Shown piece after piece: positions 20,932-30,216 of a DNA stretch of 64,000 nucleotides. Origin of the DNA: Streptomyces sp. CBMA291 (GTDB lineage Bacteria > Actinomycetota > Actinomycetes > Streptomycetales > Streptomycetaceae); contig NZ_MSJP01000096.1 in assembly GCF_014596525.1 (NCBI RefSeq), positions 1 to 64,000 on the forward strand, read 5' to 3'. The translations under genes were made by a program, and so were the position numbers. Under the pieces are notes generated by a model. It had not been told where the DNA came from and made no database searches. It saw only the letters and a list, made by a program, of their open reading frames with translations. Each line of letters starts with the position of its first letter. Within the stretch, counting starts at the first letter, position 1.

Positions 20932-21495
20932 ATGTCAGTCTCCGTATTCCTGCCCGCCCTTGGCGAGTCGGTCACCGAGGGCGCCGTCACGCGCTGGCTG
21001 AAGGCCGTCGGCGACGAGGCCGCCGAGGACGAGGGCACGGTCCCCCACGTCGACTCCGAGAACGTCGGTAGCGCCGTGGACTCGGGGAAGGGCCTGATGA
21101 CCCCGGTCGTCAAGGGCGTGGGCGATCTCACAATCGCGGACATCGCCAAGCGGACCGCCGAGCTGGCCGACGAGGTCCGTACGAACAAGATCACCCCGGA
21201 CGATCTGACCGGCGCCACCTTCACGATCTCCCACAACGGGTCGCGCGGGGCACTGTTCGACACGGTCATCGTCCCGCCGGACCAGGTCGCCATCCTGGGC
21301 ATCGGCGCCACGGTCAAGCGTCCGGTCGTCGTCTCCGACCCGGAGTTCGGTGAGACGATCGCCGTGCGTGACATGACCTACCTGACACTCTCCTACGACC
21401 ACCGTCTGGTGGACGGCGCCGACGCTGCCCGCTACCTGACGACGGTCAAGCGGATCCTGGAGGCGGGCGAGTTCGCCGCCGAACTGGGCCTGTAG
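20932..21495 (+). pseudogene. Dihydrolipoamide acyltransferase (E2) remnant with in-frame deletion
   Basis: This is an open frame of 187 codons from ATG 20932. The first 35 residues (SVSVFLPALGESVTEGAV...) are the beginning of a lipoyl domain. The sequence then jumps directly to the end of the catalytic domain (GKGLMTPVVKGVGDLTIADI, FTISHNGSRGALFDTVIVPP, LTLSYDHRLVDGADAARYL). The HxxxDG motif is present. The lipoyl-lysine motif, the E3-binding domain and most of the catalytic domain are absent: E2 proteins are usually 400-600 residues. It could still be expressed, but it cannot carry lipoate. Confidence 0.75.
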
Positions 21496-21964
21496 CCCCT
21501 GGGAGCGCCTCAGATGCTCAAGGCATGGGCATGTCCGGCCTGAGCGACGGACGGACCAGCGCTCCGGCGGGCCGTGCGTGGACCAGCCGCCTGTAGCTCG
21601 GGCCGAATCATGGCCGTTTCCGCTGAGCCGGTGGGGCTGGTGGGGCCGGTGGCACTGCCACCGGCCCCACCTCTGTCAGAAGCGCGGCTCGACGGCCTCC
21701 AGGCCCGCGCGGCTCAGGTCCGCAGGCGACTCAGGTCTACCTGCGGCTTGGCCCTCTGCGAGCGACCCCTCGTGTCCCCGGCCGAGGACTTCTCCGACCC
21801 CACTGCGCTCCGCTGGAGCTGCCCGGATCCCCGGAGGTCGGCCCACGGCCACGTGGAAACCGTCGGCCATCGGCCACTCACCGCCGGTGACGACCGCTGG
21901 GAGGATAGGGTGCGGCGCAAACAGCGGGCAGGCGACCGGCCCGGGGCGGAACGGGGGACGGCAG
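21496..21964. other. Upstream region of helicase-PLD gene
   Basis: About 470 bp between the E2 remnant and the helicase start. It holds the perfect hairpin at 21640-21670, listed separately. The helicase frame remains open through part of this region, but its translation is low-complexity and unlike a protein, so it is treated as untranslated. Confidence 0.5.
21640..21670. terminator. Perfect 15-bp hairpin between E2 remnant and helicase gene
   Basis: GTGGGGCCGGTGGCA (21640-21654) and TGCCACCGGCCCCAC (21656-21670) are exact reverse complements around a single C. It lies 145 bp after the E2 stop and 295 bp before the helicase start. There is no U tract. It may be a terminator or a recombination-prone palindrome. 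Confidence 0.5.
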
Positions 21965-24900
21965 GTGGGATGGCGCGAGGAGATCGCCTCGGCACTCGGT
22001 GAATGGATCGCCGTCGAAGGGGGCACGGGCAGACAGCCGCGCTGGCAACTCGTCGGGCGGGCGGCCCGAAGCGCCGATCCGGGCCAGTACGTGGTCGACC
22101 TGAGAGGTTCCGACATCGGACCGGAGCAACTGGACTCCCTGAGACTGGCCGGACCGGAGAGCGACGGTATCGAGACCAAGGGCTTCGCGGTCTCCGGAAC
22201 CGTACAGACCGGCTCCCTGCTCACCGTGCTGGTACCGGAGTTCGCCGAGATCTCCGACCCTCATCTGTGGATGCTGAAGCAGCCGCCCACCTTCCTGATA
22301 GAGGCCCTGCGTGACGGCATAGCGGCGTTGGGCGAGCATCCCCTCGCCACCGCTCTCGCGACCGCGACGATCGGCGGCGCCTCTCTCCATGCCGTCGACC
22401 CGCCGGGCTTCCACCCTGCCCAGGCGGACGCCTACCGTGCCTGCCTCGGCGAAGGCGTCCACCTGGTGTGGGGGCCACCCGGGACGGGGAAGACCACCGT
22501 CCTCAAGCGGGCCATTGGCGACCTGATCGCCCAGGGCAGGCGTGTGCTGCTGGTGTCCGCGACGAACATCGCCGTGGACAACGCCCTGCTGGGGGTGGTG
22601 CGGGAGAAGCGTCACGGGACCGGTGACATCGTCCGAGTGGGGCCGCCGCACTTGCGCGAGGTGGCCGAAGACCCTTCCGTGTCGCTGCCCCTGATGGTCC
22701 AGTCCCGCCTGACGGAGGCGGCGGCCCGGCGCTCGGCGCTGGAGACCGAACTCGTCGCCGTCAGGGACCGGGCCCGGCAGTTGGCGGTACTGGAAGCCGA
22801 CCTCGTGGGATTCGACGCCCCGTCGTACTTCGCGGCGCTGAAGCTCATACGGACGCCGGGACAGGACGTGGCGACGGCGCAAGCCCGGGTGGCCGAAGCG
22901 GAAGGGCGGCTCGACAAGGCGGTCCAACATCTGCGTCGCCTCGAAGAGAGCCTCGGAACGGCACACGCACGGCAGAAGGCCGCCGACGCGGCGAAGGAAC
23001 GCTGGCGTGAGGTCGACGACCTTTCGGAGGAGATCACCCGTGTGCGGGAAGCGGCCGGGAACCGCGAAGCCGACGCCCTGCTCGCGGACGACCACCGTCG
23101 CACCCTGGAGCTGAGGCTGAAGGAGCTCGAAGCGAAGGGGGCCGTCGCCAGGTGGCGCCAGCGCGACACCATCACAGCCCTCCAGGAGGAGCTGGCGGAG
23201 GCCCGGCGAGCAGCCACCGACGCTCGTACGGCAGCCCAGGAGGCCCGCGCCACCGCGACCGCGCACATCGCCCGTATCGACGCCCGCGTCAACGCACTGG
23301 CCGAGACCATCCCGCTCAGCCGGGATCAGATCTCCCAGCTGGAGGCCGACCGCGTGTCACTCGTGGCTGAGGGCAAGCGGGCCGAGCAACAGGCGCTCGC
23401 CCTTGAGAAAGAGGCGGTCCGGGCCTCGGAATCAGCGGCCCGTGCCCGGCAGGCCCATGCCCTGGCCGAACAGGCAGCCGGACGAAACTGGCCTGCCCGG
23501 CACGACCGGGCCGAACGGCTGCGTCCCGCCGTGTCCGCCGACCGTGCTCGCCGCCCGGACCTGGAAAAGCAGTACGAGCTGGCGCAGGAAGGGTACGAGC
23601 GGCTCGCCCGCAACGCCCAGAGCGAGATCATCAAGTCCGCCAAACTGGTTGCCACGACCCTGGCACGGTTCCGCACCAACCGGACGGTCCTCGAAGGGCC
23701 GTACGACGTGGTCCTCGTCGACGAGGCGGGGGCCGCGACCCTCCCCGAGGTCCTGCTCGCGACCGGCAAGGCAGACCGGGCCGCCGTCCTGCTCGGCGAC
23801 TTCATGCAGTTGGGGCCGGTCATACCGCCGGCCCTCGGCAACAGCGAACGCCCCGACATCAAGCGATGGTTGCACCCGGACGTCTTCCAGCACTGCGGCA
23901 TCCACGAACCTTCGGACGCCGAGGCGCATCCGTCCTGCCTCACGCTCACCGAACAGCACCGTTTCGGCCCCGCCGTCATGCGCCTGGCCAACGAACTCGC
24001 GTACGGCGGTGTCCTCACAGGCGGTCCCCAGGCATTGCGGGAAAGGCCGGACAACGATCCGGAAATCGTCCTCATCGACACCGACGGCCTGGACGAACTG
24101 GCCCGCGCCCACCTGACCGGCAGCCGCAAAGGGTGGTGGCCCGCCGGGTCGCTCATCGCTCGGGCCCTGGTGGAGCTCCACCGCGAGCAGGGTGAGGAGG
24201 CCGGCATCGTCACGCCGTACGGTGTCCAGGCCGAGGCCACCCTGGAGGCGCTGCGCGACGTCGAGAGCGCGGGGCGCCCGCTCGCGGAAGTCGGTACGGC
24301 CCACCGGTTCCAGGGCCGGGAGTTCGACGTCGTCGTCTTCGACACGGTGGAGGGCAGCGGCTACAGCCGCGAGCTGTGGATGGCCCTCGCTCACCGTGAG
24401 CCGGGGGCCGGCGCCTGGCACCGCAACGGGATCCGTCTGTTCAATGTGGCGGTGACCCGGACGAAGACCCGGCTGTACGTCGTCGCCGGCGGAGCCCGCG
24501 TCAGGAACGCCAAGCCTGGAACGGCCCTGGCCCGGCTCGCCGCGCTGATCGGATCCCCCGGTGTGCGAGTCCTGAAGGCCAAGCACCTCATCGCCCCGCC
24601 GACGGCCCCCGTCCCGTTCCTCGGCGAGTTCGGCACGGCTCTGACAGAGGTGCTGAGCCGGCACGTGAAGGTGACCGACGTCCACGACGAGACGACCTTC
24701 TACGCCACCTTCTCCGAGGAGATCGACCAGGCACGGCACTCTCTGTGGCTCTGGGCGCCGTGGGTCGCGAAACGGCTCCGCTCCCTGTTGCCCGCCCTCG
24801 CGGCCGCAGCCGACCGAGGCGTCCGGATCACCGTGTTCATCCGCGACGACACCGACCAGTTGCAGCGCAAGCCCGCGAACCAGGCACTGATCGCCGACCT

Positions 24901-25288
24901 TCGTACCGTGGCCCACACGGTGATCCCCATGAACGTCATGCACCAGAAGATCGCGGTCTTCGACGAGCAGACCGTGTTGCTGGGCAGCCTCAACGCTCTG
25001 TCCCAGAGCTGGACGCGGGAAGTGATGGTCGTGATGCGCGGCGCGTACTTCGCCCGCAAGCTGCTCGCGCACGAGCATGCGGAGACCTTCGCCCGGCCGC
25101 CGAAGTGCGGCCGGTGCCAGGGCACGGAGATCGAGATTCGGCGGCGGAAGAACGGCGACTGGTACTGGCGCTGCTACGCCACCACGTGCAAGACGACCCC
25201 TTCCGGACGTTCCGACGCCTGGACCCAGGACATACGTCTTCGGGACAGGCGCTCAGCGGCGAAGCCCACGGAGCCCCACCGATCCTGA
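21965..25288 (+). CDS. SF1 helicase-PLD nuclease-zinc ribbon fusion, Mokosh type II-like defence protein
   Basis: A 1,107-residue protein is predicted from GTG 21965, which has GGGGGA 6 bp upstream; the frame stays open further upstream but that translation looks non-coding. Helicase motifs of the COG1112/AAA_11-AAA_12 type are clear: Walker A GPPGTGKTT (about 170), a long coiled-coil insertion (about 240-540), Walker B VLVDEAG (about 583), GDFMQLGP (about 611), TEQHRFG, TAHRFQGREFD and NVAVTRTKTRLYVV (about 829). A C-terminal phospholipase D-type nuclease follows, with MHQKIAVFD...LLGSLNALSQS (HxK and GSxN near 992-1015). A four-cysteine ribbon closes the protein (CGRC...CYATTC). In the established literature, type II Mokosh is one protein with RNA helicase and PLD domains. 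That match is by architecture only. Confidence 0.85.
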   Translation: MGWREEIASALGEWIAVEGGTGRQPRWQLVGRAARSADPGQYVVDLRGSDIGPEQLDSLRLAGPESDGIETKGFAVSGTVQTGSLLTVLVPEFAEISDPHLWMLKQPPTFLIEALRDGIAALGEHPLATALATATIGGASLHAVDPPGFHPAQADAYRACLGEGVHLVWGPPGTGKTTVLKRAIGDLIAQGRRVLLVSATNIAVDNALLGVVREKRHGTGDIVRVGPPHLREVAEDPSVSLPLMVQSRLTEAAARRSALETELVAVRDRARQLAVLEADLVGFDAPSYFAALKLIRTPGQDVATAQARVAEAEGRLDKAVQHLRRLEESLGTAHARQKAADAAKERWREVDDLSEEITRVREAAGNREADALLADDHRRTLELRLKELEAKGAVARWRQRDTITALQEELAEARRAATDARTAAQEARATATAHIARIDARVNALAETIPLSRDQISQLEADRVSLVAEGKRAEQQALALEKEAVRASESAARARQAHALAEQAAGRNWPARHDRAERLRPAVSADRARRPDLEKQYELAQEGYERLARNAQSEIIKSAKLVATTLARFRTNRTVLEGPYDVVLVDEAGAATLPEVLLATGKADRAAVLLGDFMQLGPVIPPALGNSERPDIKRWLHPDVFQHCGIHEPSDAEAHPSCLTLTEQHRFGPAVMRLANELAYGGVLTGGPQALRERPDNDPEIVLIDTDGLDELARAHLTGSRKGWWPAGSLIARALVELHREQGEEAGIVTPYGVQAEATLEALRDVESAGRPLAEVGTAHRFQGREFDVVVFDTVEGSGYSRELWMALAHREPGAGAWHRNGIRLFNVAVTRTKTRLYVVAGGARVRNAKPGTALARLAALIGSPGVRVLKAKHLIAPPTAPVPFLGEFGTALTEVLSRHVKVTDVHDETTFYATFSEEIDQARHSLWLWAPWVAKRLRSLLPALAAAADRGVRITVFIRDDTDQLQRKPANQALIADLRTVAHTVIPMNVMHQKIAVFDEQTVLLGSLNALSQSWTREVMVVMRGAYFARKLLAHEHAETFARPPKCGRCQGTEIEIRRRKNGDWYWRCYATTCKTTPSGRSDAWTQDIRLRDRRSAAKPTEPHRS

Positions 25289-25320
25289 TTTACTTCAGCC
25301 TTCGCGGGTGGGGGCATGGA

Positions 25321-26109
25321 ATGTGGCAGAAGAGCATACGGACGGCGGTACTCGGCGCAGTCCTGATGGGCCTCGCCGGTTGCGGCTCCCAGCACGTCGA
25401 GACCGCCGGGAAAACGCCGGGGACGGCCACGGCCGGAACCTGGACGCTCGCCGAACCGATCCGCATCGACAACGTCCGTACCGGCGACGGCGGCCGGTCG
25501 CTGATGGTCGGTGCCACCGTGCCCGACGGCGGGGTCGACTGCGTGCGCGGTCTGCGCGGTGAGCCGGCGACGGTGGAGCACGGCACGGTCTACGTGAGGG
25601 TCACACTTGAGTCCCGTTCCCAGGACCTGGAGTCCGGCTGTACCGGGACGCGGCAGGTCGAGGTGCCGGTGAAGCTGGACGAGCCCCTGGGCTCCCGCAG
25701 GGTCATGGTGAACAGCCTGGACGTGTACACCCCCGCCGGAGCCACCCCGCCCTTCCTGCGGAAGTGCGACGAGAACGGCTGTGACCCCACGCCCCCGCGG
25801 TGCACCTCGCCCTCGTACCGGCAGGCGGTCGCCGATACGGACGTCCCGAAGCACACGAGCTGGGAGGAACGCGGCTGCGACGGCACCTGGCTGGTGCTGG
25901 ACCTGTCGACCCGGATGGGACCGGTCTGCGGTGACGTCGGCGACGGCTGTTCCTCGCGTCTCGCCCAGCGCTGGTTCTACCGGGCCGAGACCTCGGGTTG
26001 GCAGATGGTCACCATGTCCGGCGCCGCGGGTTGCTCGGGCATCCACAAGGTCGTACCGGAGTTCCCCACGTCCCTCTGCGCGCGGCTGCCACGGCTCGAC
26101 CGGGGCTGA
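25321..26109 (+). CDS. Cysteine-rich lipoprotein of unknown function
   Basis: This 262-residue protein starts at ATG 25321, 32 bp after the helicase stop. The signal ends in lipobox LAGC (Cys near residue 21). The mature part is about 240 residues with many cysteines (VDCVRG, SGCTGTR, KCDENGCDPTPPRC, RGCDGTW, VCGDVGDGC), which suggests disulphide-stabilised domains on the outer face of the membrane. It is on the same strand as the helicase gene and close to it, so co-transcription is possible, but no functional link is evident. No family was recognised. Confidence 0.8.
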   Translation: MWQKSIRTAVLGAVLMGLAGCGSQHVETAGKTPGTATAGTWTLAEPIRIDNVRTGDGGRSLMVGATVPDGGVDCVRGLRGEPATVEHGTVYVRVTLESRSQDLESGCTGTRQVEVPVKLDEPLGSRRVMVNSLDVYTPAGATPPFLRKCDENGCDPTPPRCTSPSYRQAVADTDVPKHTSWEERGCDGTWLVLDLSTRMGPVCGDVGDGCSSRLAQRWFYRAETSGWQMVTMSGAAGCSGIHKVVPEFPTSLCARLPRLDRG

Positions 26110-26421
26110 TCCGCCGTGCCGTCGTCCGGGGGGGGGCGACGGGCGCGGAGCCACTCCGCCGAAGCACGTCTTCCATGCCGTACGAGGAAGGCGCGCGACC
26201 CGACCCGACCTGCGGGAACGGCGACCACTCAAGGGGACCGAGTGACGAAAAGTTCACGTCCGAAACCTTGTTACGCCATGTTCTACGCGCGTATCTTCAC
26301 CTTCTGGATCCTCGCGGAACGCCCTCAGGCGTCCCCCGCCACGACTTTGACGACCCCTCACCACCCCTGACGCCGGTGCGGCGATCAGGGCTGTGTCCTG
26401 CGATGAAGGAGTGCCGCAACG
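26110..26421. other. Intergenic region before secreted nuclease
   Basis: About 310 bp with no supported gene. The stretch 26250-26310 is less GC-rich than its surroundings and probably contains the promoter of the secreted nuclease. A single GTTCACGTCCG element at 26252 resembles half of a PHO box but has no convincing partner repeat. Confidence 0.45.
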
Positions 26422-28833
26422 GTGCCCAGTTCCCTTCCCATCCGCCGCACCCTGCTGCGTGCCACCCTGCCCGCCGCGGTCACCGCCTCGCTGGTGCTCG
26501 TCCCGCTGCCCGGCGCGGTCGCCACCCCGTCCGCGGGACCGGTCATATCCGAGGTGTACGGCGGTGGCGGCAACTCGGGCGCGACGCTGAAGAACGACTT
26601 CATCGAGCTGGCCAACCCGTCCGGTGCCGCCTTCGGTCTGGCCGGCCACAGCCTTCAGTACCTGCCGGGCAGCCCCACCTCCGCCAGCAAGTGGGGGGTC
26701 ACCCCGCTGAGCGGCGCGGTCGCGGCCGGTGGCCGTTATCTGGTCGCCGAGGCGCCGGGCACGGGCGGCACGGTGGACCTGCCGACCGCCGACGCCACCG
26801 GCAGCCTGGCCCTGTCCGCCACCACGGGCACCGTCGCCCTCGTCAAGGGCACCGACGCCCTGACCTGCAAGACAGCCGCGGACTGCGCCGCCGACCCGCG
26901 CGTGGTCGACCTGGTCGGCTTCGGTACGGCCGTGGTCCACGAGGGTTCCGGCGCCGCCGCCGGTGCGTCCAACAGTGCCTCGGTGGCCCGCGCCGCGTCC
27001 CTCGCCGACACCGACGACAACGCCGCCGACTTCCAGGCGGGCGCGCCCACTCCGGTGAACGGCAAGGGCGAGTCCACCCCCGGCGGGGGCGAGACCGGCC
27101 CGACCGAGCCCGGTACGGTGCGCGTCCACGACATCCAGGGCGCCACCCGTGTCTCGCCGCTCGCGGGCACGACGGTCACGGGCGTCCCCGGCATCGTGAC
27201 CGGCGTGCGCACGTACGGCACCAAGGGCTTCTGGATCCAGGACCCGAGCCCGGACGCGGACCCCGCCACCAGTGAGGGCGTCTTCGTCTACACCGGCGGC
27301 ACCGGCCCGGTCGTCAAGGTCGGCGACTCGGTCCTGGTCACGGCCAAGGTGACCGAGTACTACCCGAACAGCGCGGGTGGTTCGCAGTCCCTCACCGAGT
27401 TGTCCAACCCCAAGGTCACCGTGGTCTCCTCGGACAACCCGGTGCCCGCCCCGGTCGTGCTCGACGGCTCGGCCGTCCCGGCGGCGTACGCCCCGGACGC
27501 GGCGGGCGGCTCGATCGAGCCCCTCACCCTGCGGCCCGACGTCTACGCGCTCGATCTGTACGAGTCGCTGGAGGGCATGAACGTCGAGGTCCGCGACGTG
27601 CCGGTGACGCAGGCCAGCAACTCGTACCACGAGCTGTGGGTGAACGCCCGCGAGCAGGACCCGCGCTCGGCTCGTGGCGGTTCCGTGTACCTCGGCTACG
27701 ACCGGCAGAACTCCGGCCGGCTCATGGTCCAGTCGCTGGGCGCGGTCGCCGACTTCCCGGTCGCCGATGTCGGCGACCGGCTCGCCGGTGCCACCGGGGG
27801 CCCGCTTGACTACACCAGCTTCGGCGGCTACGCGGTGCAGGCCACCCGGCTCGGCGCCCTCCAGTCGGGCGGGTTGCGGCGCGAGGTCACCGAGCGCGGT
27901 CTGCCGAGCGAGCTGACGATCGCCACGTACAACGTCGAGAACCTCGACCCGGGCGACCCTGACGAGAAGTTCGCCGAGCTGGCGGCGGGTGTCGTCACCA
28001 ACCTGCGTTCGCCCGACATCCTGGCTCTGGAAGAGGTCCAGGACGACAACGGCCCGGTCAACGACGGCACGGTCACGGCCGGTGTCACCGTCGCCAAGTT
28101 CGTCGCGGCGATCAAGGCGGCCGGTGGGCCCGCCTACGACTGGCGTTCCGTCGACCCGGTGAACGGCAAGGACGGCGGCGAGCCCGGCGGCAACATCCGT
28201 CAGGTGTTCCTGTTCAACCCCGACCGGGTCTCCTTCACGGACATCCCCGGCGGCGGCTCCACCACCGCCGTGGACGTGACGGGCACCGGCAAGCGCACCG
28301 CGCTGACCGCCTCCCCCGGCCGGATCGACCCGGCCAACGAGGCCTGGAACAGCAGCCGCAAGCCGCTGGTCGGCCAGTTCTCCTTCCACAACAAGCCGGT
28401 CTTCGTGATCGCCAACCACTTCAACAGCAAGGGCGGCGACCAGGGTCTCGACAGCCGCTTCCAGGCCCCGACCCGCAGCTCCGAGGTGCAGCGCGCCAAG
28501 CAGGCGGAGGCCGAGCACGCCTTCGTCGCCAAGCTCCTGGCCGCCGACCCCGGCGCCCGGGTGGTCTCCCTCGGCGACTTCAACGACTACCAGTTCTCGC
28601 CCGCGCTCCAGACGCTCACGCAGGGCGGTGTCCTGCGCGACCTGGTGAACGAGCTGCCCGCGTCCGAGCGCTACTCGTACGTCTACCAGGGCAACTCGCA
28701 GGTGCTCGACCACATCCTGGTCAGCCCCGCGTTCAAGCGTCAGCAGACCCGCTACGACGTCGTCCACATCAACAGCGAGTTCGCCACCCAGGCCTCCGAC
28801 CACGACCCGCAGGTGGTCCGCGTCAAGCCCTGA
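26422..28833 (+). CDS. Secreted ExeM/NucH-type endonuclease with lamin-tail domain
   Basis: This 803-residue protein starts at GTG 26422, with AAGGAG 10 bp upstream. It has a signal peptide (LRATLPAAVTASLVLVPLPG...) and then a lamin-tail-like beta domain (about 35-190: GPVISEVYGGGGNSGATLKN). An OB-like domain (about 230-400) and an endonuclease/exonuclease/phosphatase domain (about 495-800) follow. Catalytic signatures are all present: TIATYNVENL, ALEEVQDD, ANHFNSKGGDQ, SLGDFNDYQFS and ASDHDPQVV. The architecture is that of extracellular ExeM/NucH-type nucleases, which degrade DNA for nutrient scavenging or biofilm turnover. It appears intact and monocistronic. Confidence 0.9.
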   Translation: MPSSLPIRRTLLRATLPAAVTASLVLVPLPGAVATPSAGPVISEVYGGGGNSGATLKNDFIELANPSGAAFGLAGHSLQYLPGSPTSASKWGVTPLSGAVAAGGRYLVAEAPGTGGTVDLPTADATGSLALSATTGTVALVKGTDALTCKTAADCAADPRVVDLVGFGTAVVHEGSGAAAGASNSASVARAASLADTDDNAADFQAGAPTPVNGKGESTPGGGETGPTEPGTVRVHDIQGATRVSPLAGTTVTGVPGIVTGVRTYGTKGFWIQDPSPDADPATSEGVFVYTGGTGPVVKVGDSVLVTAKVTEYYPNSAGGSQSLTELSNPKVTVVSSDNPVPAPVVLDGSAVPAAYAPDAAGGSIEPLTLRPDVYALDLYESLEGMNVEVRDVPVTQASNSYHELWVNAREQDPRSARGGSVYLGYDRQNSGRLMVQSLGAVADFPVADVGDRLAGATGGPLDYTSFGGYAVQATRLGALQSGGLRREVTERGLPSELTIATYNVENLDPGDPDEKFAELAAGVVTNLRSPDILALEEVQDDNGPVNDGTVTAGVTVAKFVAAIKAAGGPAYDWRSVDPVNGKDGGEPGGNIRQVFLFNPDRVSFTDIPGGGSTTAVDVTGTGKRTALTASPGRIDPANEAWNSSRKPLVGQFSFHNKPVFVIANHFNSKGGDQGLDSRFQAPTRSSEVQRAKQAEAEHAFVAKLLAADPGARVVSLGDFNDYQFSPALQTLTQGGVLRDLVNELPASERYSYVYQGNSQVLDHILVSPAFKRQQTRYDVVHINSEFATQASDHDPQVVRVKP

Positions 28834-29019
28834 CCCGGCTCCCCCTCCGTCACGCCTTCCTCCTCGCGCCTCCTCCGTCCGGTTCCCCGCCGGGCGGGGG
28901 AGGCGTTCGGCGTACGCGGGGAGACGGCGTGCCCACGGGGTCGTCGCCTTCCGTCCGTACGGCCCGGGGCTCCCGCCCCTCCCGGACGCCCCTCGATGGA
29001 GCCCCACATTCCAACCAGG

Positions 29020-29038
29020 TTAGGTTAGGCATACCTAA
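29020..29038 (+). promoter_or_regulatory. Iron box (DmdR/IdeR-type operator)
   Basis: TTAGGTTAGGCATACCTAA is a near-perfect match to the actinobacterial iron box (consensus TTAGGTTAGGCTCACCTAA). It ends 23 bp before the start codon of the siderophore-binding lipoprotein gene, with GGAGGT (29051-29056) in between. The operon should be repressed by iron-loaded DmdR/IdeR and induced by iron limitation. Confidence 0.92.
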
Positions 29039-29061
29039 GTAACCCTTTTCGGAGGTGGACC

Positions 29062-30216
29062 ATGTCCCCTGCCCTCCAGGCCCCCTCGGCGCCCACCCGG
29101 CGCACCGCCCTGCGCGGCATCGGCGCCGGTGCCTTCGCGCTCGCCGGAGCCGGTACCCTCGGCGCCTGCTCCTCCCGTGACGTCGCGGACGGCGCGACCG
29201 GAGCCGCCCCGGACGCCGGCTTCACCATCACGGACCAGCGCGGCAAGCGGGTGGCGTTCGACAGACCGGTGGAGCGGATCGCCACCGCGATCATCCCGTC
29301 ACCGTCGATGATCGCGGCCGTCGACGGCTCCCACGCCCGTATCGTCGGCATCAACGAGTCCACCCTCCAGGCCAACAAGGACGGCATCTTCGGCACGGTC
29401 TTCCCCGAGTCGAAGAAGACCGCCACCATCGCCGGAGCCGACTTCATCCCGAACGTGGAGACCGCGCTCTCGCTCAAGCCCGACGTGGTCATCCAGTGGG
29501 GCGACCAGGGAGACGAGGTCATCGCTCCCCTGGAGAACGCCGGTTTCAAGGTCATCGGCCTCACCTACGGCACCCAGGAGAAGCTGGAGACGTGGATCGA
29601 CGTCTTCGGCACGCTCGTCGGCAAGAAGGAGCGGGCCACGAGCCTGGTCCAGTGGATGCACGACGAGGACAAGGCGATCCGCGCGCTCGTCACCCCCGAG
29701 GTGAGGAACCGCACCACGGTGCTCTATCTGAGGACCGCCGCCGACGGCTGGACCACCGTCAACAAGTCGCACTACATGAACCACTGGGCCGACATCGCCG
29801 GAGGCGTCAACGTCGCACGCGACGAGGCCACCGGCACCCCGCAGGTCTCCGTCGAACAGCTCCTCCGCTGGGACCCGGAGGTGATCCTCCTGTCCGGCTT
29901 CGACGCCACCACCCCCGCCGACCTCTACGCCGACAGGAAGCTGGCGAGCCTGCGGGCCGTACGCGCCCGACGCGTCTACAAGATCCCGCTGGGCGGCTAC
30001 CGCTGGGACCCGCCGTGCTGCGAGTCGCCGCTGATGTGGCGCTGGGTCGCCCAGATCCTCCACCCCCGGCTGGCGACCCGCATCGGTCTGCGCACGCGCA
30101 TCGAGCAGACCTTCGATCACCTGTACGGCTACGCGATCTCGCGCGATCAGGTCGACGGCGTCCTGCGCCTCGGGATGAACGGCGGGAGTTCCGGCTATGA
30201 CGGCTTCGGCGCCTGA
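29062..30216 (+). CDS. Iron-siderophore ABC transporter substrate-binding lipoprotein
   Basis: This encodes 384 residues from ATG 29062, with GGAGGT 5 bp upstream. The N terminus has a twin-arginine-like motif (RRTALRGIG) followed by lipobox LGAC (Cys near residue 36), as in Tat-exported lipoproteins. The mature protein has the class III binding-protein pattern: FTITDQRGKRVAFDRPVERI, a long backbone helix, and RRVYKIPLGGYRWDPP near the end. It should capture a ferric siderophore outside the membrane and deliver it to the FecCD permease. The iron box immediately upstream supports regulation by iron. The siderophore is not known. Confidence 0.93.
   Translation: MSPALQAPSAPTRRTALRGIGAGAFALAGAGTLGACSSRDVADGATGAAPDAGFTITDQRGKRVAFDRPVERIATAIIPSPSMIAAVDGSHARIVGINESTLQANKDGIFGTVFPESKKTATIAGADFIPNVETALSLKPDVVIQWGDQGDEVIAPLENAGFKVIGLTYGTQEKLETWIDVFGTLVGKKERATSLVQWMHDEDKAIRALVTPEVRNRTTVLYLRTAADGWTTVNKSHYMNHWADIAGGVNVARDEATGTPQVSVEQLLRWDPEVILLSGFDATTPADLYADRKLASLRAVRARRVYKIPLGGYRWDPPCCESPLMWRWVAQILHPRLATRIGLRTRIEQTFDHLYGYAISRDQVDGVLRLGMNGGSSGYDGFGA

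Noticed and set aside
21578..21964. N-terminal extension of the helicase-PLD protein
   Set aside because: The frame is open, but the translation is low-complexity (Arg, Pro, Trp-rich) and the GTG at 21965 has a good ribosome site and begins the protein-like sequence.
26252..26262. PHO-box-like GTTCACGTCCG before the secreted nuclease
   Set aside because: Only one 11-bp unit is convincing; neighbouring units at 11-bp spacing do not match.
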